A stretch of DNA of 64,000 bases, taken from NCBI GenBank assembly GCA_020161835.1, contig JAIUNL010000001.1, positions 248,001 through 312,000 of the forward strand, given 5' to 3'. Position numbers and translations under genes: made by a program. Within the stretch, counting starts at the first letter, position 1; each line of letters starts with the position of its first letter. Positions 50,965-60,387 of this stretch are shown piece by piece. The notes under the pieces were generated by a model, which was not told the DNA's origin, searched no databases, and was given only the letters and a program-made list of their open reading frames with translations. Source of the stretch: Bacteroidota bacterium (GTDB lineage: Bacteria; Bacteroidota; JABWAT01).

Positions 50965-52917
50965 CTAAAAGACACCCTTCAACACAAAAAAGACCAAAAC
51001 CCCGATCAGGGCAAAAGCAATGTAAGACTGAACCTTCCCGGTTTGGAATTTGCGGACGAGAAGTCCGAAGAACCCAACAAGAAAACCGGTTGTATTCACC
51101 AGAAAATCAATGACAAACGTATCGAAAAAGGCAGAAACCTTAGCCAGAACAATATTCCCCCGAACGACGGTGACTTCATAAATTTCATCGAAGTACCATT
51201 TGTTGAAACTCATCAGGTACAACGGACGAAGAGATTGAGCCAGTTTATCTGTATCAACGGCATTCTTCATGTAGATGAAAAAGGCGATTGCAAGTCCGAC
51301 CAGAGCCATCAGAACCGATGAAATCACCGTTGACCAGTGTGCGTGATGGGTAAGTTCCGTCAGTTCGGTGAGTTTACCGGCGCCGTCAATTCCCGGAACG
51401 ACGGTTTGAAGAGATGGAATCAGGTTCATGAACCAGCCGGCATCACCGGAAAGCGGATTTAAACTGAACAATGGGAAAAGAGACAGCACCGAAAGCACCA
51501 CCAGCGGAATCCACATGACAGCAGGGACTTCGTGGGCATGATCATATTTTTCTTTGTTTCTGGGTTCACCAAAAAACACCAGAAATACCTGACGGCCCAT
51601 GTAAAAGGCAGTTAAAAGTGCAGCCGTTAAGCCAAGTGCCGGAACCACATTGTACCATCCGCCACCATGGAATGAAGCCCATCCCCAACCGCCGGCAATA
51701 ATGGCATCTTTGGAAAGGAATCCTGAAAATAAAGGAAGTCCGGCAAGTGCAGCCGTTGCAACGGCATAAGTAATGAAAGTGATCGGAAGTTTCTTCCGGA
51801 GTCCGCCCATTTCCCTGATGTCCTGTTCGTGGTGCATGGCGTAAATGACGGCACCGGATCCGAGGAAGAGACAAGCTTTAAAGAAAGCGTGGGTGAGCAA
51901 ATGGAACATGGCAGCTGAATAAGCACCGACACCGAGACCCATGATCATGTAACCGAGCTGGGAAACCGTTGAGTAAGCCAGAATCCGTTTGATGTCGTTT
52001 TGAGTCAGTGCCATCGTAGCAGCCATGAAGGCAGTAAATCCACCAATGACCGCAATAACAGTAAGTGCATCGGGAGAAAGAATGACGAAAATCCGGGCAA
52101 CGAAATAAACCCCGGCAGCAACCATTGTCGCAGCATGGATTAACGCAGAAACAGGAGTCGGACCTTCCATGGCATCAGGAAGCCAGACGTGAAGCGGAAA
52201 CTGAGCTGATTTTCCGACAGCACCCATGAATAGAAGAATTCCGCCAATGGTCAACCAGGTGTTGCTGAGTGTGAACTGTCCGTTTTGAATCCCGGCGATA
52301 ATTTCATCCAGATTGACGGTGTAAAACTGACTCCAGAGAATCAGAATCCCGAGCCACATGCCGATGTCACCGATCCGGTTAACCACAAATGCTTTGGTTG
52401 AAGCAGCAGCAGCTTCTTTTTTCTGGAACCAGAATCCGATCAGCAGATAAGAAGAAAGTCCGACCAGTTCCCAGAACATGTACATGCTGAACAGGTTGTC
52501 AGAAAGCACGATGCCGAGCATCGAAAAAGTAAACAATCCCAGATAACCAAAATAAGTGGCGTATCTGCTATCATCATGCATATAAGCTATGGAATACAGA
52601 TGCACGAGGAAGGAAATCAGGGTCACCATGGCCAAAGTGATGGCAGCAAGGTTATCTACCTTCACGCCCAGCTGGATGGACCATTCTTTTCCAAGATTCA
52701 GCCACTGGAAATTCAGGTTGTACGATAACGTCTGATCAAACGCAGACAAAAAGTGAATGGCAATGTAAAGGGCAATAAGAAAGGCGGCGCCAAGAAATCC
52801 GGTTGCCAGCCAGTCACCCTGACGGGGAAGCCGTTTGCCTGCAAAGATCTGCACGAGGTAACTTACCAGCGGAAGAATCAGAACGGCGAGGGCTAATTGA
52901 ATGATCGTTTCTTGCAT
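50965..52917 (-). CDS. nuoL: NADH-quinone oxidoreductase subunit L
   Basis: A 650-residue subunit, the largest antiporter-like unit. LGVKVDNLAAITLAMVTLIS, FSMYMFWELVGLSSYLLIGFW, SAQFPLHVWLPDAMEGPTPV and KRILAYSTVSQLGYMIMGLG are diagnostic. Its C-terminal end carries the extra helices that in complex I run as a long lateral helix along M and N. Slightly longer than E. coli NuoL (613). Starts 8 nt after nuoK. Confidence 0.96.
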   Translation of the reverse strand: MQETIIQLALAVLILPLVSYLVQIFAGKRLPRQGDWLATGFLGAAFLIALYIAIHFLSAFDQTLSYNLNFQWLNLGKEWSIQLGVKVDNLAAITLAMVTLISFLVHLYSIAYMHDDSRYATYFGYLGLFTFSMLGIVLSDNLFSMYMFWELVGLSSYLLIGFWFQKKEAAAASTKAFVVNRIGDIGMWLGILILWSQFYTVNLDEIIAGIQNGQFTLSNTWLTIGGILLFMGAVGKSAQFPLHVWLPDAMEGPTPVSALIHAATMVAAGVYFVARIFVILSPDALTVIAVIGGFTAFMAATMALTQNDIKRILAYSTVSQLGYMIMGLGVGAYSAAMFHLLTHAFFKACLFLGSGAVIYAMHHEQDIREMGGLRKKLPITFITYAVATAALAGLPLFSGFLSKDAIIAGGWGWASFHGGGWYNVVPALGLTAALLTAFYMGRQVFLVFFGEPRNKEKYDHAHEVPAVMWIPLVVLSVLSLFPLFSLNPLSGDAGWFMNLIPSLQTVVPGIDGAGKLTELTELTHHAHWSTVISSVLMALVGLAIAFFIYMKNAVDTDKLAQSLRPLYLMSFNKWYFDEIYEVTVVRGNIVLAKVSAFFDTFVIDFLVNTTGFLVGFFGLLVRKFQTGKVQSYIAFALIGVLVFFVLKGVF

Positions 52918-52924
52918 GACTGCA

Positions 52925-53233
52925 CTATTCTTTCAGTTGGTCTACTTCGTCCAGGTTGACGGTTTTCAGATTGGAGTACATATTCAGGATAATGGCCAGA
53001 GCAACTGCAGCTTCTGCGGCAGCGAGAACGATGACGAAAATCGCCAGCATCTGTCCGTCCAGATTTCCGTTGAAACGGGAAAAAGCAATCAGGTTGATGT
53101 TGGCAGAATTCAGCATCAGCTCAATTCCCATCAGCACCACAACCGCATTCCGGCGGGTCATCACACCGAAAACACCCAGCGAAAACAGGATGGCGCTTAA
53201 GGTGAGAAAATGATTTAAAGTAAGTGATTCCAA
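52925..53233 (-). CDS. nuoK: NADH-quinone oxidoreductase subunit K (TTG start)
   Basis: I choose TTG at 53233: AAGG lies 7 nt before it and the 102-residue product matches the usual NuoK length (about 100). A longer frame to 53323 would overlap nuoJ and add a non-membrane leader. Three helices with two conserved buried Glu: GIELMLNSANINLIAF (Glu of helix 2) and VLAAAEAAVALAIILN (Glu of helix 3), part of the central proton axis. Confidence 0.93.
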   Translation of the reverse strand: MESLTLNHFLTLSAILFSLGVFGVMTRRNAVVVLMGIELMLNSANINLIAFSRFNGNLDGQMLAIFVIVLAAAEAAVALAIILNMYSNLKTVNLDEVDQLKE

Positions 53234-53246
53234 GAGTTTACCTTCT

Positions 53247-53753
53247 TCAGGACTTAATATTTTGTTTGTCTTTCCGGGCGATGTAGGAAGCACCGACAAC
53301 GGCAACCAGCAGGATGATGGCAACCATTTCGAACGGAAGCAGATACTGAGTGATGGTCAGGGTTCCGATGGATTCAACCGTTGTATCCCAAACGGCCGGA
53401 CTATGTTTTGCCCACGTTCCGGTCACCCAAATGACATAAAGCAAACTGCCCAGCATAACAGCAGCAATGATCAGACCCGGAATAAAATTGAACACATCTG
53501 TTTTCAGGCTCATGGTGGTAATCCGGTTGGTGAGCATCACCCCGAATAAAAGCAAAGTCAGAATTCCGCCCACGTAAACCATAATCTGGGTGACGGCGAG
53601 AAAATCAGCACTGAGCATGGCGTAAATTCCGGCAACACCCAAAAACGAGAAGAGCAGGGAAAAGGCAGAATAAATGATATTTTTTGAAAATACCGTGGCA
53701 ATTGCTGAAGCAACAATAATCACGGCTAAAATCCAGAACATGATAACTTCCAT
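53247..53753 (-). CDS. nuoJ: NADH-quinone oxidoreductase subunit J
   Basis: A 168-residue membrane subunit. I start it at 53753 (MEVIMFWILAV) with AAGGA upstream; a longer frame beginning inside nuoI encodes a Lys/Pro-rich leader that is only the shadow of the nuoI tail. SALLFSFLGVAG-like text (SAFSLLFSFLGVAGIYAML) and TQIMVYVGGILTLLLFGVML (the helix with the pi-bulge in complex I) are typical. 8 nt after the nuoI stop. Confidence 0.94.
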   Translation of the reverse strand: MEVIMFWILAVIIVASAIATVFSKNIIYSAFSLLFSFLGVAGIYAMLSADFLAVTQIMVYVGGILTLLLFGVMLTNRITTMSLKTDVFNFIPGLIIAAVMLGSLLYVIWVTGTWAKHSPAVWDTTVESIGTLTITQYLLPFEMVAIILLVAVVGASYIARKDKQNIKS

Positions 53754-53760
53754 GAGTCTC

Positions 53761-54372
53761 TTATCCTTCTGAGGGCTTTTCAGCAGCCGGGGCAGCGGGA
53801 GCGGCCGGGGTTTCTGGTTTGGGTGCGGCTGCAGCTTCAGCAGCTTTTTTTGCGGCGGCGGCAGCTTTGAGTGCTGCCTGTTCTGCCGTGTAAGCTTCAA
53901 GTTCTGCTTTTTTCTCGGCAATCTGTACCGGTGTCATGTCACTGAATTTGTAAATATGATCCCGGAAGTCGAACACTGAATAATCGTAAACCTTGGTCAT
54001 GGTGATACATTCGGTCGGACAAGGCCAGGTGCACAATCCGCAGAACATACATTTCGACATGTCGATATCAAACTGTTCAACCCAGAGGCGTTTTTTCTGG
54101 GTTTCCTTCACGGTTTCAACATCTTTATCGAGACGTTTGAACGACGTAATCTCGATACAGCTTACCGGACAGGCATTGGCGCACTGATTGCAGCCGATAC
54201 ACTCATCAATATTGTTATGAAGCCGGTAACGTCCCGTATCAGGAACAGGAATACTTTCTTTCGGATACTGGATGGTCACGATATGATTCGGCTGAACCAT
54301 TTCTCTGGCCGTCAGTCCCATCCCGAACAGCGTCGAGGAAATTCCGTTATAAATATCTTTAAAGTAACCCAC
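53761..54372 (-). CDS. nuoI: NADH-quinone oxidoreductase subunit I with long Ala/Pro tail
   Basis: A 203-residue ferredoxin-type subunit. Two 4Fe-4S motifs, CIGCNQCANACPVSC and CMFCGLCTWPCPTEC, hold clusters N6a and N6b on the path to quinone. The core ends near residue 150; a tail of about 55 residues rich in Ala, Lys, Glu and Pro follows (AALKAAAAAKKAAEAAAAPK, then PAAPAAPAAEKPSEG). Typical NuoI is 160-180 residues. The tail is probably disordered and its coding DNA is repetitive, so slippage may have lengthened it. Confidence 0.94.
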   Translation of the reverse strand: MGYFKDIYNGISSTLFGMGLTAREMVQPNHIVTIQYPKESIPVPDTGRYRLHNNIDECIGCNQCANACPVSCIEITSFKRLDKDVETVKETQKKRLWVEQFDIDMSKCMFCGLCTWPCPTECITMTKVYDYSVFDFRDHIYKFSDMTPVQIAEKKAELEAYTAEQAALKAAAAAKKAAEAAAAPKPETPAAPAAPAAEKPSEG

Positions 54373-54390
54373 TGCGATCTTTCCCGCTAA

Positions 54391-55437
54391 TTACAAGTAA
54401 ACAACCCAGGCAGCCTGACCGATGAGGCACGCAAATGCAATTGGTATCAGCACTTTCCAGCAGAGATACATGAGCTGATCAACCCGGAACCGGGGCAGCG
54501 TCCATCTGAGCCACATCTGGAAAAACACGAAAAACAACGACTTCACCAGAATCCAGAAAAATCCCATTCCATAAGAAGGAACCGTTCCCCACGGCGTGAG
54601 CCATCCGCCAAGAAATACTGAAACCGCAATGGCAGAAACCACGAACATGTTGCCGTATTCTGAAAGGAAAAACATGGCGAACTTCATACCCGAATATTCG
54701 GTGTGATAACCACCGACAAGTTCAGATTCAGCTTCCGGAAGATCGAATGGCGTCCGGTTTACTTCTGCAAGAGAAGCAATCAGGTAAATGATAAAAGCAA
54801 CAAACAGAAACGGACTCGCAAAAAGATATCCGAAAAAGAGACCTTCCTGCTGCTGGATAATTCCGGTCATGTTCAGTGTTCCGGTTGTCACGATGGCAGT
54901 CAGAACGGCAAGTCCGGCAGGAATTTCATAGGAAATGATTTGTGCGGTTGAACGAACCGCACCGTAAAGTGACCATTTGTTGTTCGATCCCCATCCTGCC
55001 ATGAGCAAACCGGCCACGACCAAAGAACTAATGGCGAGAAGATAAAAAATCCCGACGTTCAGATCAGCGCCGACAAATCCGTTCGACCAGGGAAGAACCG
55101 CCAGAGACGCATAAGTTCCGGTGAAAACCAGAACGGGAGCCACGAAAAACAGAATTTTATCGGAAGCAGTCGGGGTGATATCTTCTTTCTGAATCAGCTT
55201 CAGAATATCAGCAACGGTCTGGAAAAGTCCCCACGGACCTGTTTCCATCGGTCCAAGACGGTTTTGAATAAAAGCAGAGACTTTACGTTCTGCGTAAACA
55301 GCAAGTAGTGCAAACAGAATCAGGAAAATCAGAGGGAAAACAGAAGCCACAATGGGGTAAACCAAACTTCCGTCAGGAACGCCAAGCCAGGCAAGAAGAT
55401 CACCAATTCCCAGCGTTTTCAGTACTAAATCATGCAT
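54391..55437 (-). CDS. nuoH: NADH-quinone oxidoreductase subunit H
   Basis: A 348-residue membrane subunit linking the peripheral and membrane arms. [20 protein letters not shown] (first loop, part of the quinone chamber) and [17 protein letters not shown] (acidic quinone-site loop) are diagnostic, as is [19 protein letters not shown] near the C-terminus. 18 nt upstream of nuoI. Confidence 0.96.
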   Translation of the reverse strand: MHDLVLKTLGIGDLLAWLGVPDGSLVYPIVASVFPLIFLILFALLAVYAERKVSAFIQNRLGPMETGPWGLFQTVADILKLIQKEDITPTASDKILFFVAPVLVFTGTYASLAVLPWSNGFVGADLNVGIFYLLAISSLVVAGLLMAGWGSNNKWSLYGAVRSTAQIISYEIPAGLAVLTAIVTTGTLNMTGIIQQQEGLFFGYLFASPFLFVAFIIYLIASLAEVNRTPFDLPEAESELVGGYHTEYSGMKFAMFFLSEYGNMFVVSAIAVSVFLGGWLTPWGTVPSYGMGFFWILVKSLFFVFFQMWLRWTLPRFRVDQLMYLCWKVLIPIAFACLIGQAAWVVYL

Positions 55438-55481
55438 AATTTATTTTATTTGATGTTAATAGATGGACAGTCAACCGGCGG

Positions 55482-56609
55482 TTACCGGTCAATTTCCCCA
55501 AGAACGATATCAAGAGAACCGAGAATGGCCACAATGTCAGAAATCATGATGCCCTGACCCAATGCCGGAAGAACGGCCAGGTTCACAAAACAAGGTGATT
55601 TGGCTTTTACCCGGAATGGCTTGGTTCCGCCATCCGAAATGATGTAAAATCCGAGTTCGCCGCGGGGGTTTTCTGCACGGGCGTAAACTTCACCAACCGG
55701 AGGTTTGATCCGGCGGGGAACGGCAGCCTGCACATCAGACACATCATCAACCGGATATTTTTCGAGAGCCTGCTCAATAATATTCAGCGATTGTTCCATT
55801 TCCTGACAACGGATAAAATACCGGTCCCAGGTATCGCCGACGGTGCCCATGGTGCCTTTACCGGTCGGGATTTCAAACTCAAATTCCGGATAAATACAGT
55901 AAGGATCGTCTTTGCGTAAATCCCAGTTCACACCTGATCCGCGTAAAACCGGACCTGTACAATTGTAATTAATGGCCACTTCTTTCGGAAGGATGCCCAC
56001 GTTTGCTGTACGTGAGATGAAAATGTGGTTTCCGGTGAGGAGATTGTTTAAATCTTTTATTTTCGGACGGAAGTACGAAATGAAAGCTGACAGTTCTTCA
56101 CGAAATCCTTTAGGGAAATCACGTGAAACGCCGCCGGGCCACATGTAATTGTACAACATCCGGGCGCCGGTAAGATTTTCGAAAAGATTCAGAATAATTT
56201 CACGGTCACGGAAGGTCCAGAGAAAAGGAGTTACTGCACCGATATCAGCACCAAATGTACCTATGGCGACAAGGTGGGAAGCTATACGCTGAAGTTCAGC
56301 TACAATAATTCGGATAAATTCAACTTTACGGGGAACTTCAAGATTGAGCAGTTTTTCAACAGCCAGAACAAAAGCGTGGTTGTTATTCATCGACGCCAGA
56401 TAATCGAGCCGGTCGGTGAACGGAATGATCATCGGGTAAGTGAGTTCTTCACCATGTTTTTCGAAACACCTGTGAAGGTAACCGATGTGCGGGGTGATGC
56501 TTTTAACAATTTCCCCGTCTGTCACCAGTTCGAGCCGTAACACACCGTGCGTAGACGGGTGCTGAGGGCCCATGTTCATGATCATTTCTTCGGTTTTGAG
56601 ATGCGGCAT
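55482..56609 (-). CDS. nuoD: NADH-quinone oxidoreductase subunit D
   Basis: A 375-residue 49-kDa-type subunit, related to hydrogenase large subunits but without Ni ligands. [15 protein letters not shown] at residues 12-26 holds the quinone-site His, and the C-terminus [20 protein letters not shown] then [12 protein letters not shown] is typical. It is separate from nuoC, by a 400-nt gap filled with repeats (56610-57013), whereas the two are adjacent or fused in most genomes. Confidence 0.95.
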   Translation of the reverse strand: MPHLKTEEMIMNMGPQHPSTHGVLRLELVTDGEIVKSITPHIGYLHRCFEKHGEELTYPMIIPFTDRLDYLASMNNNHAFVLAVEKLLNLEVPRKVEFIRIIVAELQRIASHLVAIGTFGADIGAVTPFLWTFRDREIILNLFENLTGARMLYNYMWPGGVSRDFPKGFREELSAFISYFRPKIKDLNNLLTGNHIFISRTANVGILPKEVAINYNCTGPVLRGSGVNWDLRKDDPYCIYPEFEFEIPTGKGTMGTVGDTWDRYFIRCQEMEQSLNIIEQALEKYPVDDVSDVQAAVPRRIKPPVGEVYARAENPRGELGFYIISDGGTKPFRVKAKSPCFVNLAVLPALGQGIMISDIVAILGSLDIVLGEIDR

Positions 56610-57013
56610 AACTTAACTGGTTAGTTGATTAACTTTATAATTTCAAAAAAAATCTCTTGTCATCCTGAGTGTCCCGAACGCTTTCGGGATGTATCGAAGG
56701 ATGAACTTCCTTGTTCCCAGGATGTCATGCCCGTGACGACGGGCATCCATACCACCGGAATTCCATCCTTCGGAGAGGTATCCCGAAAGCTTTCGGGATA
56801 CCCAAAACCCTTTTCCGCCCATCCGCTCTATGACTTGTGGCTGGCTAGGTTGCTGAGCTTGTCGAAGCATTGCCACTGCGTCGACCGGATGACGGCGGTT
56901 AAAAAAATCTTTTTGCGTTCTTAGTCTGACTTTTCCGACTTTGCGATTAAAGCATTTTCCCAAAAAACGCATTACTCTGCGTTCTCAGCGTCTCTGCGGT
57001 CTACCGCATTCCC
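56610..57013. repeat. Repeat cluster splitting the nuo operon between nuoC and nuoD
   Basis: No gene. In order: 56658-56703, a TGTCATCC element with core CCCGAACGCTTTCGGG and the tail TATCGAAGGATGAA; 56723-56749, ATGCCCG-TGACGA-CGGGCAT between TGTC and CCA; 56779-56800, a perfect 22-bp palindrome centred on AAGCTT with arms TATCCCGAAAG; 56853-56870, TTGCTGAGCTTGTCGAAGCA; and 56983-57003, TCTGCGTTCTCAGCGTCTCT words. Whether transcription passes through is unknown. Confidence 0.75.
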
Positions 57014-57496
57014 TTAAAACGGTACTTTGATTCCGTGATACGTTTCCTGTACAACGTAATCTTTTCTGAGCGGGAATCCTTCCCAGTCATCCGGAGTCAG
57101 GATTTTTCTTAAGTCCGGATGGAAGTCGAACACAATTCCGTACAGGTCAAATGCTTCACGTTCATGCCAGTTGGCAGCTTTATAAATATGCTCGATGGTT
57201 GGGACGTGCGGTTTCTCACGATCCAATTTCACTTTAACCACTAGCCAATGCTTGTGGGTCATTGAGAAAAGGTGATAAACCACGCCGAGTTCTTTTCCTG
57301 CACCGTAGTCAACTCCGGACAGACAGGAAAGTGAATCGAAAGCGAGTCTTTCATCATCCCGGAGAAAATATAAGATATCTTCTATCCATTGGGGATTGAT
57401 GGTAATGCCGGGCTGAAGGGAGGTTTCATCGGCGGAAAGAATTTTATCGGCAAAGTCCTGCTGTTTCAGCAGTTCAACAACTTCAGACGGTTTCAT
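57014..57496 (-). CDS. nuoC: NADH-quinone oxidoreductase subunit C
   Basis: A 160-residue 30-kDa-type subunit. Start at 57496 ([10 protein letters not shown]) with GGGAAG just upstream; it overlaps the nuoB end by 14 nt. [20 protein letters not shown], then [18 protein letters not shown], is the family signature. Part of the connecting fragment of complex I with B, D and I. Confidence 0.95.
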   Translation of the reverse strand: MKPSEVVELLKQQDFADKILSADETSLQPGITINPQWIEDILYFLRDDERLAFDSLSCLSGVDYGAGKELGVVYHLFSMTHKHWLVVKVKLDREKPHVPTIEHIYKAANWHEREAFDLYGIVFDFHPDLRKILTPDDWEGFPLRKDYVVQETYHGIKVPF

Positions 57497-57980
57497 TTTT
57501 CTTCCCGAATTTTTCGTGACGGATTTTATCCTGAAGCAGCATAAGTCCGCCAATCAGGGCTTCGGGGCGGGGCGGGCAGCCTGGAACGTAAACATCAACC
57601 GGAATCACACGGCTGACTGATTTCACAACGTGATAACCGTGCTGCCAGTAAGGTCCGCCTGAGTTTGAGCAGGATCCCATAGAAATCACATAACGGGGTT
57701 CGGGCATTTGCTGATAAAGACGCTGCACGCGTTCAGCCATTTTGAAGGTCACCGTTCCGGCAACAATCATCACATCAGATTGCCGTGGAGACGGACGGGG
57801 AATAATCCCGAAACGGTCGAGATCATAATTTGAAGCCATGGTGGCCATCATTTCGATAGCACAGCAGGCGAGACCGAATCCCATCGGCCACATTGAAGAA
57901 AGTCTTGCCCAGTTGAGAACATTTTCTGCGGTTGTTATCACAACACCGCCAGAGTCAAACTGTTTATCCAGTAATCCCAT
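57483..57980 (-). CDS. nuoB: NADH-quinone oxidoreductase subunit B
   Basis: A 165-residue Fe-S subunit carrying the terminal cluster N2. The four Cys ligands are in [10 protein letters not shown] (a tandem CC pair), [12 protein letters not shown] and [12 protein letters not shown]. The conserved [13 protein letters not shown] segment is present. Length normal. Between nuoA (24 nt upstream) and nuoC (overlap). Confidence 0.96.
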   Translation of the reverse strand: MGLLDKQFDSGGVVITTAENVLNWARLSSMWPMGFGLACCAIEMMATMASNYDLDRFGIIPRPSPRQSDVMIVAGTVTFKMAERVQRLYQQMPEPRYVISMGSCSNSGGPYWQHGYHVVKSVSRVIPVDVYVPGCPPRPEALIGGLMLLQDKIRHEKFGKKNETV

Positions 57981-58004
57981 TACGCTTCCAATCTGCTTCG
58001 GTTC

Positions 58005-58472
58005 TTAATCTGCCGGAGAAACTTCTGGTTCATCCACAGAAATCTGCTCACGCTGCTGCTGAGCTTTGATCTGTTTCGGTTCAAGGGAAGGAATAACCGG
58101 TTTCGGACGGACCCACTCAAGATCACCACGGCGCCATTCGTACAGCATCCCGATGATCAGAATTCCCATAAAAAACACACCGGTCAGGAACCCGTAAGTT
58201 CCAAATTCTTTAAAAATAGTTGCCCACGGGAAGAGAAAGACCACTTCCACATCAAAAAGAATAAAGATAAGGGCAACGACGTAAAATCGGATGTTAAATT
58301 GAACCCATGACGACCCGATGACTTCTTCACCGCATTCGTAAGAGCTTAATTTTTCAGCATTTGGGCGATCAGGACGAAGTAACCAGGAGGTTAAAAATCC
58401 GATTGCAACAAAGCAAACCCCGATAACCATGTAAATGAATACATAGCCAAATTGTGTAATTTGATTTTCCAT
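58005..58472 (-). CDS. nuoA: NADH-quinone oxidoreductase subunit A
   Basis: A 155-residue membrane subunit with three helices. SSYECGEEVIGSSWVQFNIR is the conserved loop, containing the Cys seen in active/deactive studies of ND3, and LIFILFDVEVVFLFPWA is the signature of helix 2. The C-terminus has a 25-residue polar extension (KQIKAQQQREQISVDEPEVS). First nuo gene; 20 nt after the PUR-family gene. Confidence 0.95.
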   Translation of the reverse strand: MENQITQFGYVFIYMVIGVCFVAIGFLTSWLLRPDRPNAEKLSSYECGEEVIGSSWVQFNIRFYVVALIFILFDVEVVFLFPWATIFKEFGTYGFLTGVFFMGILIIGMLYEWRRGDLEWVRPKPVIPSLEPKQIKAQQQREQISVDEPEVSPAD

Positions 58473-58492
58473 AATCTGCGAAGTTACCTCCT

Positions 58493-58786
58493 TCAGACTA
58501 CTTTTTCAACTTCTTCGGAATAATGGTTCGAATAATGATCTGGGAGGTCCTGCTGGGTAGGATCATTTTTGATGTATTCAACAGTTGCGTAGAGGGCATC
58601 CATGAACTTTTCGAAGTCTTCACGATAGACGAAAATTTTGTGTTTTTCGTAATCGGTTTCACCCACACGTTTACTTTCAGTGATGGTGATGTAGTGTTCC
58701 TGCTGGCGGGTTGACTTCACGTCAAAGAAGTAGGTTCGTTTTCCTGCACGAACCCGTTGGGTGTACAGCTCTGATTTAGCTTCCAC
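58493..58786 (-). CDS. PUR-alpha-like DNA/RNA-binding protein (DUF3276)
   Basis: I prefer GTG at 58786, preceded by AAAGG at 8 nt, giving 97 residues; a TTG at 58840 with AGGT would add 18 residues and is the alternative. The core is VRAGKRTYFFDVKSTRQQEH, YITITESKRVG, YEKHKIFVYREDFEKFMDAL: the single PUR repeat of a family found in Bacteroidota and spirochaetes, where the Borrelia member BpuR binds nucleic acid and acts as a regulator. It stands 20 nt before nuoA and is probably the first gene of the nuo transcript. Confidence 0.87.
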   Translation of the reverse strand: MEAKSELYTQRVRAGKRTYFFDVKSTRQQEHYITITESKRVGETDYEKHKIFVYREDFEKFMDALYATVEYIKNDPTQQDLPDHYSNHYSEEVEKVV

Positions 58787-58840
58787 AATCTTAACCTTTC
58801 TATTCAGTAATCGGCTGTTAGCATCGAAAAATGGTTTCAA

Positions 58841-59179
58841 ATTTACCTGAATCTGAAGGCAAAATAAATAGCCTGAGAAAATCCCAATGAAGTTCTAATG
58901 GGAATGCCGGGGACAAGGGACAGGGGACGGGTGACCGGGGGGAAATGCGGGTTAATATGGGTCACAAATCACGGGTTACATATTACGGGTTGAAATTTCA
59001 AATTCCCCTCCTTTTTTAAAGGAGGGGTTAGGGGTGGTTTTCTTGGAACGGCGAAGCAGGGGGGATGTTTATTGCCGTTCGCTTTTTTTAAATCCTGCTA
59101 CCGACGGATAGCGGACGAAATAAAAAAAAGATTTGCACTGAATCTGAATATCCACTCAGGATGAAGTAACAGTTATTTT
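58841..59179. repeat. Spacer with word-type tract and a 23-bp palindrome
   Basis: No gene. 58905-58990 is a low-complexity tract of GGGACAAGGGACAGGGGACG and then TCACGGGTTACATATTACGG words. 59005-59027 is a palindrome with arms CCCCTCC/GGAGGGG around TTTTTTAAA, followed by TTAGGGGTGGTT; this type of repeat is widespread in bacteria. The promoter of the PUR-nuo unit must lie near 58850-58900 but I could not assign it. Confidence 0.6.
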
Positions 59180-60349
59180 TTATCTGGTTTTAAAGGCCGC
59201 AGATGGAAAGTTTGCCACTGAAATTCCACTTGAAGCACTTAGAGATGGCAATTTCCCTTTAACTACATAACCGTTTCCCTGGTAACTCCCGGCACAAAAA
59301 ACTTCCTTTTCAAAAACCCAAACACATTTGAAATCAATGTAAGTCCCAACCCATTTTGAAGGATGCCATTGATTTCCATCAAACTGCCAAAGATCCCCTC
59401 CGTTTCCGCATTCAAAGATATTAGTTTCATTGGTTCCGCTTAAATCATTCCCGCCATAACTATTTGATACTCTGATCCATTTATCATTCACTAGTTTATG
59501 AAAGCCACTTCCTGTACCAAACAAATTTCCCTGTGGACTAACCCAATAGGCTTTATGTGCAAAACCTTTGGGATGATAACTAAATACCCCATCATTATTT
59601 GTACCAACCGACGAGTCAATTTTAACCCAATAGTTATTAGTATATTTATTGTAGTAAACGTTTGAAGTATCACCTTCTTTTACGTCTCTTTTTTCTGCCG
59701 ACATATAGAAATCACCATTTGGCAAAGCCTTGATCGGTTGATAATCATATTTAGGATTTAAATAATTCAATCTCTCCCAAGCCCCATTTCTCTTTTGAAG
59801 AAGAGTACCGCCAACACCACTTGCCAACATTACATTCGGGCTATTTCCATGAATTGAATTTATGATACCCTGAGTTTGGTGGTGAACAACGGACCAGCGA
59901 ATCCCATCCCAATGGAGAATGAGATTTTCAAAATCATTCCCCCGTTCCGATCCCCCCTGAAAGTAATAGGTATAACCACCTACATAAATATCATTTTTTC
60001 CAAAACCCCAGATGCAGGTAAAATCCATGTTAAAGGTCCCGATTGTCAGGGCAATATCATCATTTGGCGAAACCTTGTTCCACCTCTTTCCATCGTAATG
60101 AAAAACTTCGCCGTGCCATGCTGGATTAATCCCAACAATCCAGACATCAGTTGGAGAGGATGCCCAGATATCAGCCGGAATAATTGAGGTGTAATTCGGG
60201 AGGGCTTCAAGGGTATCAATATCCCAAGAAAAATCACGAATCGTTGGGTTAGGATCGGGGTTTTCTTTTGGTTCTGCGGGTTGATCACAGCAGGATAATC
60301 CCATGGAAAACACCAGAAGAAAAACAAAAACCATCAGTTTAAGAAACAT
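59180..60349 (-). CDS. Propeller-type lipoprotein of unknown function
   Basis: A 389-residue lipoprotein; signal peptide with the lipobox LSCC near residues 18-21, then a Pro/Asp-rich linker. The rest consists of repeated blade-like units: IWASSPTDVWIVGINPAWHG, FHYDGKRWNKVS, CIWGFGKNDIYVGGYTYYF, LHWDGIRWSVVHHQ, LLQKRNGAWERLN, WQFDGNQWHPSKW and CVWVFEKEVFCAGS. The W.S..DVW.VG pattern is common in Ignavibacteria-like surface lipoproteins. Probably exposed on the cell surface. It has a clear promoter and is transcribed alone. Ligand unknown. Confidence 0.82.
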   Translation of the reverse strand: MFLKLMVFVFLLVFSMGLSCCDQPAEPKENPDPNPTIRDFSWDIDTLEALPNYTSIIPADIWASSPTDVWIVGINPAWHGEVFHYDGKRWNKVSPNDDIALTIGTFNMDFTCIWGFGKNDIYVGGYTYYFQGGSERGNDFENLILHWDGIRWSVVHHQTQGIINSIHGNSPNVMLASGVGGTLLQKRNGAWERLNYLNPKYDYQPIKALPNGDFYMSAEKRDVKEGDTSNVYYNKYTNNYWVKIDSSVGTNNDGVFSYHPKGFAHKAYWVSPQGNLFGTGSGFHKLVNDKWIRVSNSYGGNDLSGTNETNIFECGNGGDLWQFDGNQWHPSKWVGTYIDFKCVWVFEKEVFCAGSYQGNGYVVKGKLPSLSASSGISVANFPSAAFKTR

Positions 60350-60387
60350 GAAAAATCCCGGACTTTTATGAAATCAATTTTTCATTG

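Noticed and set aside
53247..53921. Longer NuoJ starting inside nuoI
   Set aside because: The extra 56 residues are Lys/Pro-rich and arise from reading the nuoI Ala/Pro tail in another frame; the start at 53753 has its own SD and gives normal length.
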